From: an uncultured Polycyclovorans sp.
GTDB lineage: Bacteria > Pseudomonadota > Gammaproteobacteria > Nevskiales > Nevskiaceae
DNA: 64,000 nucleotides
Assembly (NCBI GenBank): GCA_936928855.1
Contig: CAKZHZ010000051.1
Location: 70,275 to 134,274, forward strand
Reading direction: 5' to 3'
Shown: in pieces, positions 8,325 to 16,889 of the stretch
How the letters are laid out: each line of letters starts with the position of its first letter
Numbering within the stretch: position 1 is the first letter of the stretch
The notes under the pieces: generated by a model
What the model was told of the DNA's origin: nothing
Database searches by the model: none
The model's input: the letters and a program-made list of their open reading frames with translations, nothing else
Program-made: the position numbers and the translations under genes

Positions 8325-9497
8325 ATGAAGATTCGCACTCTTGCCATCATGGCCCCCATCGCCCTGCTGGCGGCCTGTTCCGACAGCAACAAGGCCAGCG
8401 GCCCGATCGAGAACGGCGTGGTCGTCGCCGCGCGTGCCAGCGATTACAGCAGTGGCGCCCTCTCGCTGCTGAGCTTTGAAGCCCCATTCACCGCCACCAA
8501 CGGGGTGAATGCCACCGTCTCCGACATTGCGGTCCGGGCCGATGGTGATCACTACTTCCTGATCGAACGATTTGACAGCAACCGTATCAGCCGCCATCTC
8601 GCGAGCGACCCGGAAACGCCGGTGTATCAGTACTCGACCCAATCTGACGAGGAAGGCGGCAACAGCAACCCTTACGACATCCTGGTGGCATCACCAACGA
8701 AGGCATACGTCCTGCGCTACGGGTCGCCCATCCTCTGGATCGTCAATCCCTCCGCTGCCACCGAAGCCGAATTCAAGGTCGGCGAAATCGACCTGTCCCA
8801 TTACGACGCCGACGGCACACCGGAGATGGCGGCCGGGCTGATCCAGGACGGGCTTCTCTACATCGCAATGCAACGCCTTGAGTTCTTCAGTCCCGTGCAA
8901 TCCGGCTACCTCGCCATCATCGACACCCTCACCGATGAAGAAATCGATACGGAGACCGGCGATCTTCCCGGAGTCGAGCTACCTGTTCGCAACCCGGTGC
9001 AAATCGTCGCCGATCCCTCCAGCGACGACCTTCTGATCGTTGGAAACGGCGGCAGCAACTACTCGGACTCCGGCTTTATCCCGGTCTACGAAGGCGGGCT
9101 GGTACGTTTCAACCCCGGCACCTACGATGTCACCCTGCAGCTTGATGATGGTGAGACCGGTAACGCACCATTCGGACAGTTCACCGCACTGGCGCTGGTC
9201 GATGGCTCACGCGGCTACTTCATCGGCAGCACCCTCAATGGCTTCGGATCCAGCGAAACGCTGTTCCGCTTCAATCCCAGTGGCACCGACGCGCCTCAGG
9301 CGGTGACGGGCTTTACCGATACCGCGCTGTCCGATATTCGAGCCGACTCTCAGGGCAGACTCTGGGTGGGCCTGAGCAGCATCACGACGCCGGGCATCGC
9401 CGTGTTGCAAGCCGACGACAACAGCGAACAGGTTCTCAATGAGCACATCGACACCCTGCTGGTGCCGCTCAACATCGATTTTCTGACCACCAACTGA
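8325..9497 (+). CDS. Predicted beta-propeller lipoprotein in the B12-riboswitch operon (BtuG-like role proposed)
   Basis: A 390-residue lipoprotein with signal peptide MKIRTLAIMAPIALLAAC and lipid-modified Cys18. The mature part has repeated short strands of the YncE/YVTN beta-propeller style (SDIAVRADGDHYFL, DILVASPTKAYVLRY, NPVQIVADPSSDDLLIV, TALALVDGSRGYFIG, SDIRADSQGRLWVG). It follows btuB by 14 bases and so falls under the same riboswitch. Bacteroides BtuG is a surface beta-propeller lipoprotein that captures B12 for BtuB; the same job is inferred here from operon and fold, not from clear sequence identity. Other options are a general periplasmic or surface binding protein. Confidence 0.72.
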   Translation: MKIRTLAIMAPIALLAACSDSNKASGPIENGVVVAARASDYSSGALSLLSFEAPFTATNGVNATVSDIAVRADGDHYFLIERFDSNRISRHLASDPETPVYQYSTQSDEEGGNSNPYDILVASPTKAYVLRYGSPILWIVNPSAATEAEFKVGEIDLSHYDADGTPEMAAGLIQDGLLYIAMQRLEFFSPVQSGYLAIIDTLTDEEIDTETGDLPGVELPVRNPVQIVADPSSDDLLIVGNGGSNYSDSGFIPVYEGGLVRFNPGTYDVTLQLDDGETGNAPFGQFTALALVDGSRGYFIGSTLNGFGSSETLFRFNPSGTDAPQAVTGFTDTALSDIRADSQGRLWVGLSSITTPGIAVLQADDNSEQVLNEHIDTLLVPLNIDFLTTN

Positions 9498-9576
9498 GGC
9501 GATCCTGCACCCTGTGGCCGGTGCCTGGCCGGCCGCAGGACGCTAAAGTGACACTTTCCGCCAACGAGCAGATTGC

Positions 9577-10131
9577 ATGGGCCACCGCCTCTCCAAGATC
9601 ATGACCCGTACCGGTGACACCGGGACCACCGGCCTCGCCACCGGAGACCGCTTGTCCAAGGCGCATCCGCGGGTGACGGCGATGGGCGATGTCGACGAAC
9701 TCAACTGTGTGATCGGACTGGTGCTCACGCACGACCTGCCGGCACCGATGCGCGAACAGCTTTCGCGCACCCAGCAGGAGCTCTTCAGCCTGGGGGGCGA
9801 GCTGGCCATGCCGGGTCACCAACTGGTGACAGACGCACAGGTGGCCGCGCTGGAAGCCGCGCTGAACGTCCTCAACGAAGCGCTGCCACCGCTCAAGGAA
9901 TTCATCATGCCGGGCGGCACCCCGGCCTGCGCCCATGCCCACCTCGGCCGGGCCGTCGCACGCCGCGCGGAACGTGCAGTCTGGGCACTGCATGCGGCCG
10001 AGCCGCTGGCGCCCAATCCGATGCGCTATCTCAACCGCCTGTCCGACTACCTGTTCGTCTGCGCACGGGCGCTGGCACGACTGGAGAACGGACAGGAAGT
10101 GGAGTGGCGCCGCGCCCCGCCTTCAGCGTAG
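9577..10131 (+). CDS. PduO-type ATP:cob(I)alamin adenosyltransferase
   Basis: This enzyme transfers the adenosyl group of ATP to cob(I)alamin, making coenzyme B12 in the cytoplasm. The 184-residue sequence has the PduO/MMAB ATP-binding start TRTGDTGTTGL (about residues 10-20), the conserved GDVDELNC, and the C-terminal RRAERAVW and RYLNRLSDYLFVCAR. It lies 79 bases after the lipoprotein gene on the same strand, consistent with a B12 uptake-and-activation unit, although a separate promoter is possible. Its last nine bases overlap the convergent btuF gene. Confidence 0.92.
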   Translation: MGHRLSKIMTRTGDTGTTGLATGDRLSKAHPRVTAMGDVDELNCVIGLVLTHDLPAPMREQLSRTQQELFSLGGELAMPGHQLVTDAQVAALEAALNVLNEALPPLKEFIMPGGTPACAHAHLGRAVARRAERAVWALHAAEPLAPNPMRYLNRLSDYLFVCARALARLENGQEVEWRRAPPSA

Positions 10132-10938
10132 ACGGTCCAGCGCCTCGCACAGCGGCCCCAGTGCGTCGAGCATGCCAGGACTGGCGCGTGCCATGCGGTC
10201 TGCATCCACCGCAATCAGGGCGGGTGCCCGCGTCGTCGACTGCGGCAGCTTTGCCCAGAACGCCCGCACCGCTTCGGTGTCGACGTCGGCATGGACCACC
10301 GCATCGATCGGCGTCGTCGCCAGGTGCTCACGTCCGACCGCCATCGCCAGTCTCGGCAGGTCAGCGAAGACGTTGACGGCACCACACAGGTTCAGGGCTT
10401 CACTGATGGGGCTGTCGCCATTGATGGTGAACGCTGGCTCGACATCAACCTGATAGAACACGCGCAGTGCGGTCCGGTCACCGTAGGTGGCCCGCAGCAT
10501 TTCCAGACGGTCGAGAAACCGTGCCGCCTCGGCATCCGCCGCCGCCTGGGTCCCGAACAAGGCGCCCAGTCGGCGCAGCGCGCGGGCGATGTCCTCCAGC
10601 GTCTGGATCCGGATCATCACCACCTCGATGCCCAACTGCTGCAGGCGCGTGACGCGCTCGGGTGGGGTGCCCCCTTCCCAGACGATGAGGTGCGTCGGCT
10701 GCATCGCAACCAGCACTTCGAGCGACACCCGGAAGGCATCGCCAATACGCGGCAAGGCAGCCGCCTCGTCGGGATGATCGGTGTAATCGGCGACTGCCAC
10801 CAACCGGTCACAGGCGCCTGCGGCACACATCAGTTCCGCCAGATGCGGCGCAAGGGTGACAACCCGTGCCGGCGTCTCGGCAGCCGCAGCGGCAACACTC
10901 CACCCGAGGGCCACCAGCGCGGCGACGAGCCCCTTCAC
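10123..10938 (-). CDS. btuF: Periplasmic B12-binding protein, BtuF-like
   Basis: A 271-residue solute-binding protein of the helical-backbone (type III) class that carries cobalamin to an inner-membrane BtuCD transporter. It starts with GTG at 10938, giving signal peptide MKGLVAALVALGWSVAAAAA; this start overlaps the ampE stop as GTGA. The mature start ARVVTLAPHLAELMCAAGACDRLVAV is typical of BtuF, followed by DYTDHP and the interdomain helix EVLVAMQPTHLIVWEGG. A longer frame to 10998 exists but adds a non-homologous peptide. No btuC or btuD lies in the window. The neighbours support cobalamin over iron-siderophore as ligand. Confidence 0.82.
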   Translation of the reverse strand: MKGLVAALVALGWSVAAAAAETPARVVTLAPHLAELMCAAGACDRLVAVADYTDHPDEAAALPRIGDAFRVSLEVLVAMQPTHLIVWEGGTPPERVTRLQQLGIEVVMIRIQTLEDIARALRRLGALFGTQAAADAEAARFLDRLEMLRATYGDRTALRVFYQVDVEPAFTINGDSPISEALNLCGAVNVFADLPRLAMAVGREHLATTPIDAVVHADVDTEAVRAFWAKLPQSTTRAPALIAVDADRMARASPGMLDALGPLCEALDRLR

Positions 10939-11804
10939 AACAGGGATCCGGTGGTGCCGACGGCAAAAACCGCCAACAGAATCAACAGCGCCCGCCACTG
11001 CATGCGCAAGACCTCATCCAGGCAGTCTTCCAGTCGGCCCGGGACCGCGGGACCGCCCTCCCCCTCTTCGCGCATCACCGAGGCGGCCGCCACCTCAGAC
11101 AACAACGTCCAGGTGCGGGCATGCCAGACCTGCGGCTCTTCCCCCAGACGGCGCCAGGTACGCAAGGCGTCATCGAGGCTGCCGGCCAAGCCGAACAACA
11201 GCGCCGTTACCCGTACCGGAACGAACGCCACTACCTGATGCACACGGTCCGCCCATTGCTGCGCCGGGCTTTCCCCTTGATGCTGCAACAGGTGCAACGG
11301 CAGCCGACTGGCCAGACGGTACGCCAGCGCCCCCGCCGCGCCGAATGCCAGAAACCCCATCAGCACGCCGAAGAGCCGCTCGTGCGACTGAATGAACAAC
11401 GACCCCAGAAGCGAGCGGTGCGAGGGCTCGGCCTGCGGCGCGTCCCACCGTAACGACTGCGTCAGACGACGTTCGGCGGCCTGATCTCCGGCCTCGTGGG
11501 CCGCCTGCAGGCGGTGAATATCCTCCGCCAGGTCCCGCGGCCCCAGGCACAGCAGCAACACCGCGGCGGACAGCAGGACCTGCAGGATCGGGCTCGGAAT
11601 GCCCTCGAGTACCATGCCGACCCACCAGACCGGCAACACAATCCACAGCAACAGCACGATGGGGTTACGCCACAACGCGGGCCACGGCACCCAGCGCTCG
11701 ACATTGCGCAGCAGCCAGGGCAACACCCGGGCATCCCCCCAGCCCGGCAGCTGACCCAGCACGCGTTCGAACAGGATGGCGGCGAGGATGCCGATCAGGG
11801 TCAT
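10935..11804 (-). CDS. ampE: AmpE-type inner-membrane protein
   Basis: A 289-residue protein with four or five hydrophobic spans (about residues 30-45, 55-85, 150-170, 205-225 and 270-289). The start MTLIGILAAILFERVLG and the later AFVPVRVTALLFGLAGSLDDAL match AmpE, the membrane partner of AmpD in beta-lactamase regulation. AmpE belongs to the same superfamily as the cobalamin enzyme CbiB/CobD, but the alignment here favours AmpE. The ATG at 11804 overlaps the ampD stop (ATGA), and its own stop overlaps the btuF start, so the three genes are translationally coupled. Confidence 0.85.
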   Translation of the reverse strand: MTLIGILAAILFERVLGQLPGWGDARVLPWLLRNVERWVPWPALWRNPIVLLLWIVLPVWWVGMVLEGIPSPILQVLLSAAVLLLCLGPRDLAEDIHRLQAAHEAGDQAAERRLTQSLRWDAPQAEPSHRSLLGSLFIQSHERLFGVLMGFLAFGAAGALAYRLASRLPLHLLQHQGESPAQQWADRVHQVVAFVPVRVTALLFGLAGSLDDALRTWRRLGEEPQVWHARTWTLLSEVAAASVMREEGEGGPAVPGRLEDCLDEVLRMQWRALLILLAVFAVGTTGSLL

Positions 11805-12415
11805 AGCAGGCTCCTGAAACTGGGCCAATCAAAATGGGGGCCGGGATCAGTCTTGCGCCCTGGCGCGATATCACTGTGCCCGACGATCCGGTCTGGCGTG
11901 ATGGCAGGAAACGCCGCCATGAGGGCATGGGTTACCTGTGCCAGCCGACGGTACTGTGTCGGCGTGAAGGGCCGATGATCCGAGCCCTCAAGTTCGATGC
12001 CAATCGAAAAGTCGTTACAGCGTGAGCGTCCTTCGAACGACGACAGACCCGCATGCCAGGCGCGGGCGCGCAGGGGCACGAATTGCACCAGCGCGCCCGC
12101 GCGCCGGAGAAACAGGTGCGCGGAAACCCGCAGGTCCCGCAAGCTCGCGAAACTCGGGTGTGAGTCCGGGGCCAGCCGGTTGGTGAACAGTGCTTCCACA
12201 GCGCCCCCGGTGAAGTGCTCCGGCGGCAGGGAAATGGCGTGGATCACCAGAAGCGAAATGTCGTCGGCGACCGGGCGGGCATCATGATTCGGGGAGGCAC
12301 ACCAGCGTGCACCCCGCAGCCGCTCCCCGCTGGCATCGACCGACAGCCGTTGACGGCGCCGCCGCGCTGCGCCCGCTACACTCGGCGGTCTGGTTTCGAT
12401 GAGTTCACTGCCCAT
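11801..12415 (-). CDS. ampD: 1,6-anhydro-N-acetylmuramyl-L-alanine amidase AmpD
   Basis: Cytoplasmic zinc amidase that recycles anhydro-muropeptides and so keeps ampC induction low. Family motifs are present: ARWCASPNHDARP at the start of the domain, LLVIHAISLPP (first zinc His), AWHAGLSSF, IGIELEGSD (catalytic Glu), and GHSDIAPGRKTDPGPHFDW with the second zinc His, the Lys and the zinc Asp. The start is uncertain. The ATG at 12415 gives 204 residues, about 20 more than usual, and overlaps the start of the divergent protease gene; no better in-frame ATG or GTG lies closer to the domain. Confidence 0.87.
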   Translation of the reverse strand: MGSELIETRPPSVAGAARRRRQRLSVDASGERLRGARWCASPNHDARPVADDISLLVIHAISLPPEHFTGGAVEALFTNRLAPDSHPSFASLRDLRVSAHLFLRRAGALVQFVPLRARAWHAGLSSFEGRSRCNDFSIGIELEGSDHRPFTPTQYRRLAQVTHALMAAFPAITPDRIVGHSDIAPGRKTDPGPHFDWPSFRSLL

Positions 12416-15200
12416 GCTGCATTCTCTTCGCGTGCTCAGCGCCGCGACGCTTGTGGTCGGACTGGCGGGTTGCGCCAGCGGCCTCACCGGTACCGTGACT
12501 TCGATCACGACGGCACCTTCGCTGCCTCCGCTGCCCGAGGTCACGCTCTCCTACAGCAAGCATAGCCTCCCCAATGGGCTGACGCTGATCGTGCACGAGG
12601 ATCGCAAGGCCCCCCTGGTCGCCGTGAACGTCTGGTACCACGTTGGCAGCAAGGACGAGCGGCCTGGCCGTACCGGCTTTGCCCACCTGTTCGAACATCT
12701 GATGTACAAGGGCACCGCCCACTACGATGGTGACCCGTTCAAGCTGCTCGAACCCATCGGGGCCACCAAGATGAACGGCACCACCTGGTTCGACCGCACC
12801 AATTACTTCCAGAACGTGCCGAAGGGCGCACTGGACCTCGCCTTGTGGCTCGAGTCGGAACGGATGGGCCATCTGCTGCCGGCGCTGACCCAAGCCAAGC
12901 TCGATGAGGAACGCGGCGTCGTGCTCAACGAGAAACGCCAGGGCGAGAATCAACCCTACGGTCAGGTCTGGGAAGTGATCGCCGATCGCACCTGGCCCGA
13001 AGGGCACCCTTATTCCTGGACCACCATCGGCTCGGAGGACGATCTCAACGCTGCCACGCTTGACGATGTTCGGGCCTGGTTCCAGCAGCATTATGGTGCC
13101 GCCAATGCCACCCTGGTGATTGCCGGTGATGTGGACACCGAGGATGTGGTGCAACGCGTCACCCACTATTTCGGGGACATCCCTGGCGGCCCGCCACAAT
13201 CCCGGACCGAGGCCTGGGTCGCTCCACGCCAGGACGAGAGCCGGCATGTCATGCAGGACCGTGTGCCGCAGACCCGGCAGATGCAGGTGTGGAACGTCCC
13301 CGGGTATTGCGAGGCGGATCACACGTTACTGCAGCTAGCGGCGAGCCTGATCGGCGGCGGCAAGAACACCCGGTTGTACGATCGTCTGGTCCATGAGGAG
13401 CAGAGCGCCACGCGTGCCAGTGCCTACCTGATGCCGACTGAAATTGCCGCCCAGTTCGTGCTCGATCTCATGGTGCGACCGGACGGCGATGTCGATGCCG
13501 TCGAAACCAGTGCCCGCGCCGCGCTGGCGCACTTTCTGGAGGAAGGTCCCTCCATCGAGGAACTCGAACGCGCCCGCACCGAGATCTTTGCGGGTGCCGT
13601 CCGCGCCCTGGAGCGCATTGATGGCTACCGTGGCAAGGCCTCCATGCTGGCGCAGGCTTCGGTCTATTGCGACGACCCCGGACATGTCGAGACGTGGCTC
13701 TCGCGCATCCGCGAGGCCACACCGGCCTCTGTTCGGGACGTGGCACGGCGCTGGCTGACCGAAGGACGCTTCGTCCTCACCGTGGCACCCTTCAGCGACG
13801 GCGAAGTGGCGGCGGAAGGGGCGGACCGCAGCGCCCCGCCCGCTGTCGCACCGGCCGACCCGCTGGCACTGCCCGCGCTCGAACACTTCGTGCTCGACAA
13901 CGGCATGAAAGTGGCCTTTGCGCAGCGCAGCGCGGCGCCGGTGGTGCAGTTCACCATGCTGTTCGATGGAGGAGTGGCCGCCGACCACCTGCAAGCGCCG
14001 GGGACTGCGGGCCTCACCATGGAGCTGCTGGATGAAGGCGCCGGAGATCGCGATGCGCTGGCGCTGGCTGCTGAAGCCAGCAGGCTCGGCGCCAATCTTG
14101 GCACCGGCGCCAACCTTGACCTCGCCTATGTCAGCCTCAATGCACTGAGCTCGCGCCTCGACCCCAGCCTCGGACTGATGGCCGATCTGCTGCGCCGACC
14201 GCGCATGGAAACCGCCGATTTTGAACGCCTGCGGGCGCGGGCCCTTGCAGCAATTTCTCAGGAGCTGAGCAATCCGGCCAGCCTCGCCAACCGGGCGTAT
14301 GCCGCGCCGCTGTTTGGCGCCCAGCACCCCTATGCCATGGCCAGCGTGGGACGCGGCACTCCGGCCTCCGTTGCCGCCATGCAGCTGGACGACCTCCAGC
14401 AGTATCGGCACCACTGGCTGCGTCCGGACAATGCACAGCTGGTGGTGGTGGGTGACACCACCCGGGCCGTCCTGGAGCCGCTGCTGAACCGCCACTTCGG
14501 CGACTGGACCCCGCCGGCAGCGCCATTGGCGCCATTGGACATTCCACAGACCGCCCCACCCGCCGGACAGGTGATTCTGCTGGATCGCCCGCAGGCGCAG
14601 CAGTCCTACCTGCTGGCGGCGCGCCTCGCCCCACCGCTCAATGCGGCAGACGCGGCCGCGCTGGAAGTCGCCAACCAAGCCCTCGGCGGCTCCTTCTCCG
14701 CGCGCCTGAACACCCGTCTGCGGGTCGACAAGAACTGGAGCTACGGCGCCTATACCGGCATCCGCAACAGTGGGCACCAACGCGCGTGGGTGGCGACCGC
14801 ACCGGTACAGTCAGACAAGACCGTCGAAGCCCTGACCGAAATGGTGAAAGTGCTCGACGGCCCGCGAACCGACGCCCCCCTGACCGAGGCCGAAGTGCAA
14901 TTCGCGCGCGACAGCCTGACCCGTGGCCTGCCCGGCGACAACGAAACCACCGGGGAAATCGCCAACTCGCTGATTTTCCCTCTGGCCTATGACGTGGCCG
15001 AGGACTACTGGAACCGGTATGTGCCCACCCTGCAGATGGTCGATGCAGACCGCGCCAACGCCGCTGAACGGGCGCTCACCCCCATTCGCGACGCGGTGTT
15101 CGTGATCGTCGGGGATCTTTCGCAGATCGAGGCGCCTGTACGGGCGGCCGCGACGGCACTCGGCCTTGGCACCGTGCGAGTGGAAACGATCGCGCCGTGA
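12399..15200 (+). CDS. M16 family zinc metallopeptidase (two tandem modules), lipoprotein
   Basis: A 933-residue pitrilysin-type protease containing two M16 modules. The N-terminal module has the inverted zinc motif HLFEH at residues 96-100 and a downstream glutamate in LDEERGVVLNEKRQG. The C-terminal module (from about residue 490) lacks a comparable HxxEH and is probably the inactive half that completes the peptide chamber. A lipobox (VVGLAGC, Cys25) suggests anchoring to a membrane on the periplasmic side. Such proteins degrade short peptides or process small precursors; the substrate is unknown. It is divergent from ampD with overlapping 5' ends. Confidence 0.9.
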   Translation: MSSLPMLHSLRVLSAATLVVGLAGCASGLTGTVTSITTAPSLPPLPEVTLSYSKHSLPNGLTLIVHEDRKAPLVAVNVWYHVGSKDERPGRTGFAHLFEHLMYKGTAHYDGDPFKLLEPIGATKMNGTTWFDRTNYFQNVPKGALDLALWLESERMGHLLPALTQAKLDEERGVVLNEKRQGENQPYGQVWEVIADRTWPEGHPYSWTTIGSEDDLNAATLDDVRAWFQQHYGAANATLVIAGDVDTEDVVQRVTHYFGDIPGGPPQSRTEAWVAPRQDESRHVMQDRVPQTRQMQVWNVPGYCEADHTLLQLAASLIGGGKNTRLYDRLVHEEQSATRASAYLMPTEIAAQFVLDLMVRPDGDVDAVETSARAALAHFLEEGPSIEELERARTEIFAGAVRALERIDGYRGKASMLAQASVYCDDPGHVETWLSRIREATPASVRDVARRWLTEGRFVLTVAPFSDGEVAAEGADRSAPPAVAPADPLALPALEHFVLDNGMKVAFAQRSAAPVVQFTMLFDGGVAADHLQAPGTAGLTMELLDEGAGDRDALALAAEASRLGANLGTGANLDLAYVSLNALSSRLDPSLGLMADLLRRPRMETADFERLRARALAAISQELSNPASLANRAYAAPLFGAQHPYAMASVGRGTPASVAAMQLDDLQQYRHHWLRPDNAQLVVVGDTTRAVLEPLLNRHFGDWTPPAAPLAPLDIPQTAPPAGQVILLDRPQAQQSYLLAARLAPPLNAADAAALEVANQALGGSFSARLNTRLRVDKNWSYGAYTGIRNSGHQRAWVATAPVQSDKTVEALTEMVKVLDGPRTDAPLTEAEVQFARDSLTRGLPGDNETTGEIANSLIFPLAYDVAEDYWNRYVPTLQMVDADRANAAERALTPIRDAVFVIVGDLSQIEAPVRAAATALGLGTVRVETIAP

Positions 15201-15217
15201 ACGCCCCCGGCGCGCAA

Positions 15218-15505
15218 CTACTCGATGCGGCCCAGCGGTCGTACGAAGGTATAGCGCGCCGGTTCAAGCACCAGCTTGCGGGCCGGCGTCTCGACATCCA
15301 GCTGGATGGCCGCCAGCGGCAGCTGCACGACGAAGAACGCGGTCCCCAGCACCGTTCCGACCAGACTGAGCGGACGGACAATGACGAGGTCGGCCACCAT
15401 GGCCGCGCCCGAGGGGGTGTCATCCAACACCGCCGGGGGGCTGGCGGTGGCGAGCTGGGCCGAGAGCATCAGGGCCAGGCCGACTATCGCGGGAATGCGT
15501 CGCAT
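15218..15505 (-). CDS. Small secreted hypothetical protein
   Basis: A 95-residue protein with signal peptide MRRIPAIVGLALMLSAQLATA. The mature part has one hydrophobic stretch (LVGTVLGTAFFVVQLPLAAI, about residues 48-67) and ends in VLEPARYTFVRPLGRIE. The ending resembles short gammaproteobacterial proteins often mislabelled multidrug transporter. Function is unknown, and the size excludes a transporter. It is convergent with the M16 protease gene and divergent from the DUF2007 gene. Confidence 0.7.
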   Translation of the reverse strand: MRRIPAIVGLALMLSAQLATASPPAVLDDTPSGAAMVADLVIVRPLSLVGTVLGTAFFVVQLPLAAIQLDVETPARKLVLEPARYTFVRPLGRIE

Positions 15506-15555
15506 GTGCGGTCTCCGATCAACATGGCGCCCAGCATAGTCGGCCCGCGTCCGGA

Positions 15556-15864
15556 ATGCAGCCGGTGAATCCTCTCTACCTGGCGGCGGATCCGCTGGAG
15601 GCTCACCTCCTGCGGGATTTTCTGGCAGAGCGGGGCATCGCTGTCGACCTGCTCGACCTGCACCTGTGGGGCGGGCGCGGGGACCTGCCGGTCAACCTCT
15701 ACCCCCGGGTGCATCTGCGCGACCCCCGCCAGCGCGCCGCCGCGCTGGCGGCACTGGCCGAGTGGAAACGTCGTGGTAGCGGTGTCGACTGGCACTGCAG
15801 CTGTGGCGAGCCGGTGCCGGACACCTTCGAGTGTTGCTGGGCCTGCGGTCGGCAGCGCCCCTGA
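15556..15864 (+). CDS. DUF2007 domain protein with C-terminal zinc-ribbon-like cysteines
   Basis: A 102-residue protein. The first about 65 residues (LYLAADPLEAHLLRDFLAERGIAV and VHLRDPRQRAAALAAL) match DUF2007, a small ferredoxin-like domain related to PII-type signalling folds. The tail carries two cysteine pairs, WHCSCGEPVP and CCWACGRQ, which could bind zinc. Its role is unknown. The gene is convergent with gpsA, 11 bases apart. Confidence 0.78.
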   Translation: MQPVNPLYLAADPLEAHLLRDFLAERGIAVDLLDLHLWGGRGDLPVNLYPRVHLRDPRQRAAALAALAEWKRRGSGVDWHCSCGEPVPDTFECCWACGRQRP

Positions 15865-15875
15865 CAACGGGGCCG

Positions 15876-16889
15876 TTACTCCTGCTCGGCCCGCGCCGGT
15901 CGCGTCGCCAGGCGACGCACGCCTTCCACCGGGGTGATCTCGCCCCGCAGGATGGCCGAGACGGTTTCGGTGATCGGCATCTCCACCTGGTGGCGGTGCG
16001 CCAGCCGCAGCACTTCGGGCGCCGCCTTGATGCCTTCAACGACCTGCCGGATTTCAGTGATCGCGGCGTCCACCGCGAGCCCCTTGGCGAGCAGCAGCCC
16101 CATGCGCCGGTTGCGAGACTGATCATCGGTGCAGGTCAGCACCAGATCGCCCATGCCGGCCAGCCCCATGAGCGTCTCGGGGCGTGCCCCCAGGGCTTCG
16201 CCGAGGCGCATGATCTCTGCCAGGCCCCGTGTGATCAGCGCAGCACGCGTATTGGCCCCCAATCGCAAGCCGTCGGCAATGCCGACACCGATCGCCATCA
16301 CATTCTTGGCGGCGCCCCCGATTTCAACACCCGGCAGGTCATCTGCGGTGTACGCGCGGAATCCGTCGCCATGCAGCTCCAGCGCCAGCTTTTCAGCAAA
16401 GTCTGCGTGCTGTGAGGCCACCGTCACCGCGGTCGGCAGCCCCAGTCCCAGCTCCTTCGCGAAGGTGGGCCCGGAAATCACCGCCAGTGGCACTTCCGGC
16501 CCGAGCACATCCTCGATGACCTGATGCACCAGACGCCCACTGCCCGGTTCCAGGCCCTTGCAGGCGCAGGCCACGCCCTGTCCGGGACGCAACAGAGGCT
16601 GCAGCTGTTCGAGCATGCCGCGCAGGGCATGACTGGGGGTCGCCACCAGAACATCTGCGGCCTGCGAGACCGCGGCGCCGAGGTCGGCCACCGCCGTCAG
16701 CTTGACCGGGAATGCACAGCCTGGGAGGTAGTTGTCGTTCGCGCGCGCCGCCTGCATCGTCGCCATGGCATCGGCATCGCGCCCCCACAGCAGGGTGTCG
16801 CTACCCCGCCGGGCGAGGTGGATGGCCAGCGCGGTGCCGAACGACCCCGCGCCGAGCACCGCCATCGCATGACTGGGGGGCGCCGTCAT
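15876..16889 (-). CDS. gpsA: Glycerol-3-phosphate dehydrogenase [NAD(P)+] GpsA
   Basis: Makes sn-glycerol 3-phosphate from dihydroxyacetone phosphate for phospholipid synthesis. The 337-residue protein has the Rossmann motif VLGAGSFGTALA near residue 11, the catalytic lysine in GAAKNVMAIGVG, and NTRAALITRGLAEI. The frame extends to 17060, but homology and coupling support the ATG at 16889, which shares one base with the secB stop (TGATG). It is the last gene of the yibN-grxC-secB-gpsA operon found across gammaproteobacteria. Confidence 0.95.
   Translation of the reverse strand: MTAPPSHAMAVLGAGSFGTALAIHLARRGSDTLLWGRDADAMATMQAARANDNYLPGCAFPVKLTAVADLGAAVSQAADVLVATPSHALRGMLEQLQPLLRPGQGVACACKGLEPGSGRLVHQVIEDVLGPEVPLAVISGPTFAKELGLGLPTAVTVASQHADFAEKLALELHGDGFRAYTADDLPGVEIGGAAKNVMAIGVGIADGLRLGANTRAALITRGLAEIMRLGEALGARPETLMGLAGMGDLVLTCTDDQSRNRRMGLLLAKGLAVDAAITEIRQVVEGIKAAPEVLRLAHRHQVEMPITETVSAILRGEITPVEGVRRLATRPARAEQE

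Noticed and set aside
9498..9576. Possible terminator from GGCCGG/CCGGCC between the lipoprotein and adenosyltransferase genes
   Set aside because: Short GC arms with several alternative pairings and no T-tract; not convincing in such GC-rich DNA.
10935..11804. Adenosylcobinamide-phosphate synthase CbiB/CobD, suggested by the B12 neighbours
   Set aside because: N-terminal and C-terminal segments fit AmpE better, and it is coupled to ampD; no CbiB signature is seen.
13335..14780. A 481-codon minus-strand ORF inside the M16 protease gene
   Set aside because: Antisense shadow; residues are Gly/Arg/His-rich without motifs, and the M16 reading is convincing along its whole length.
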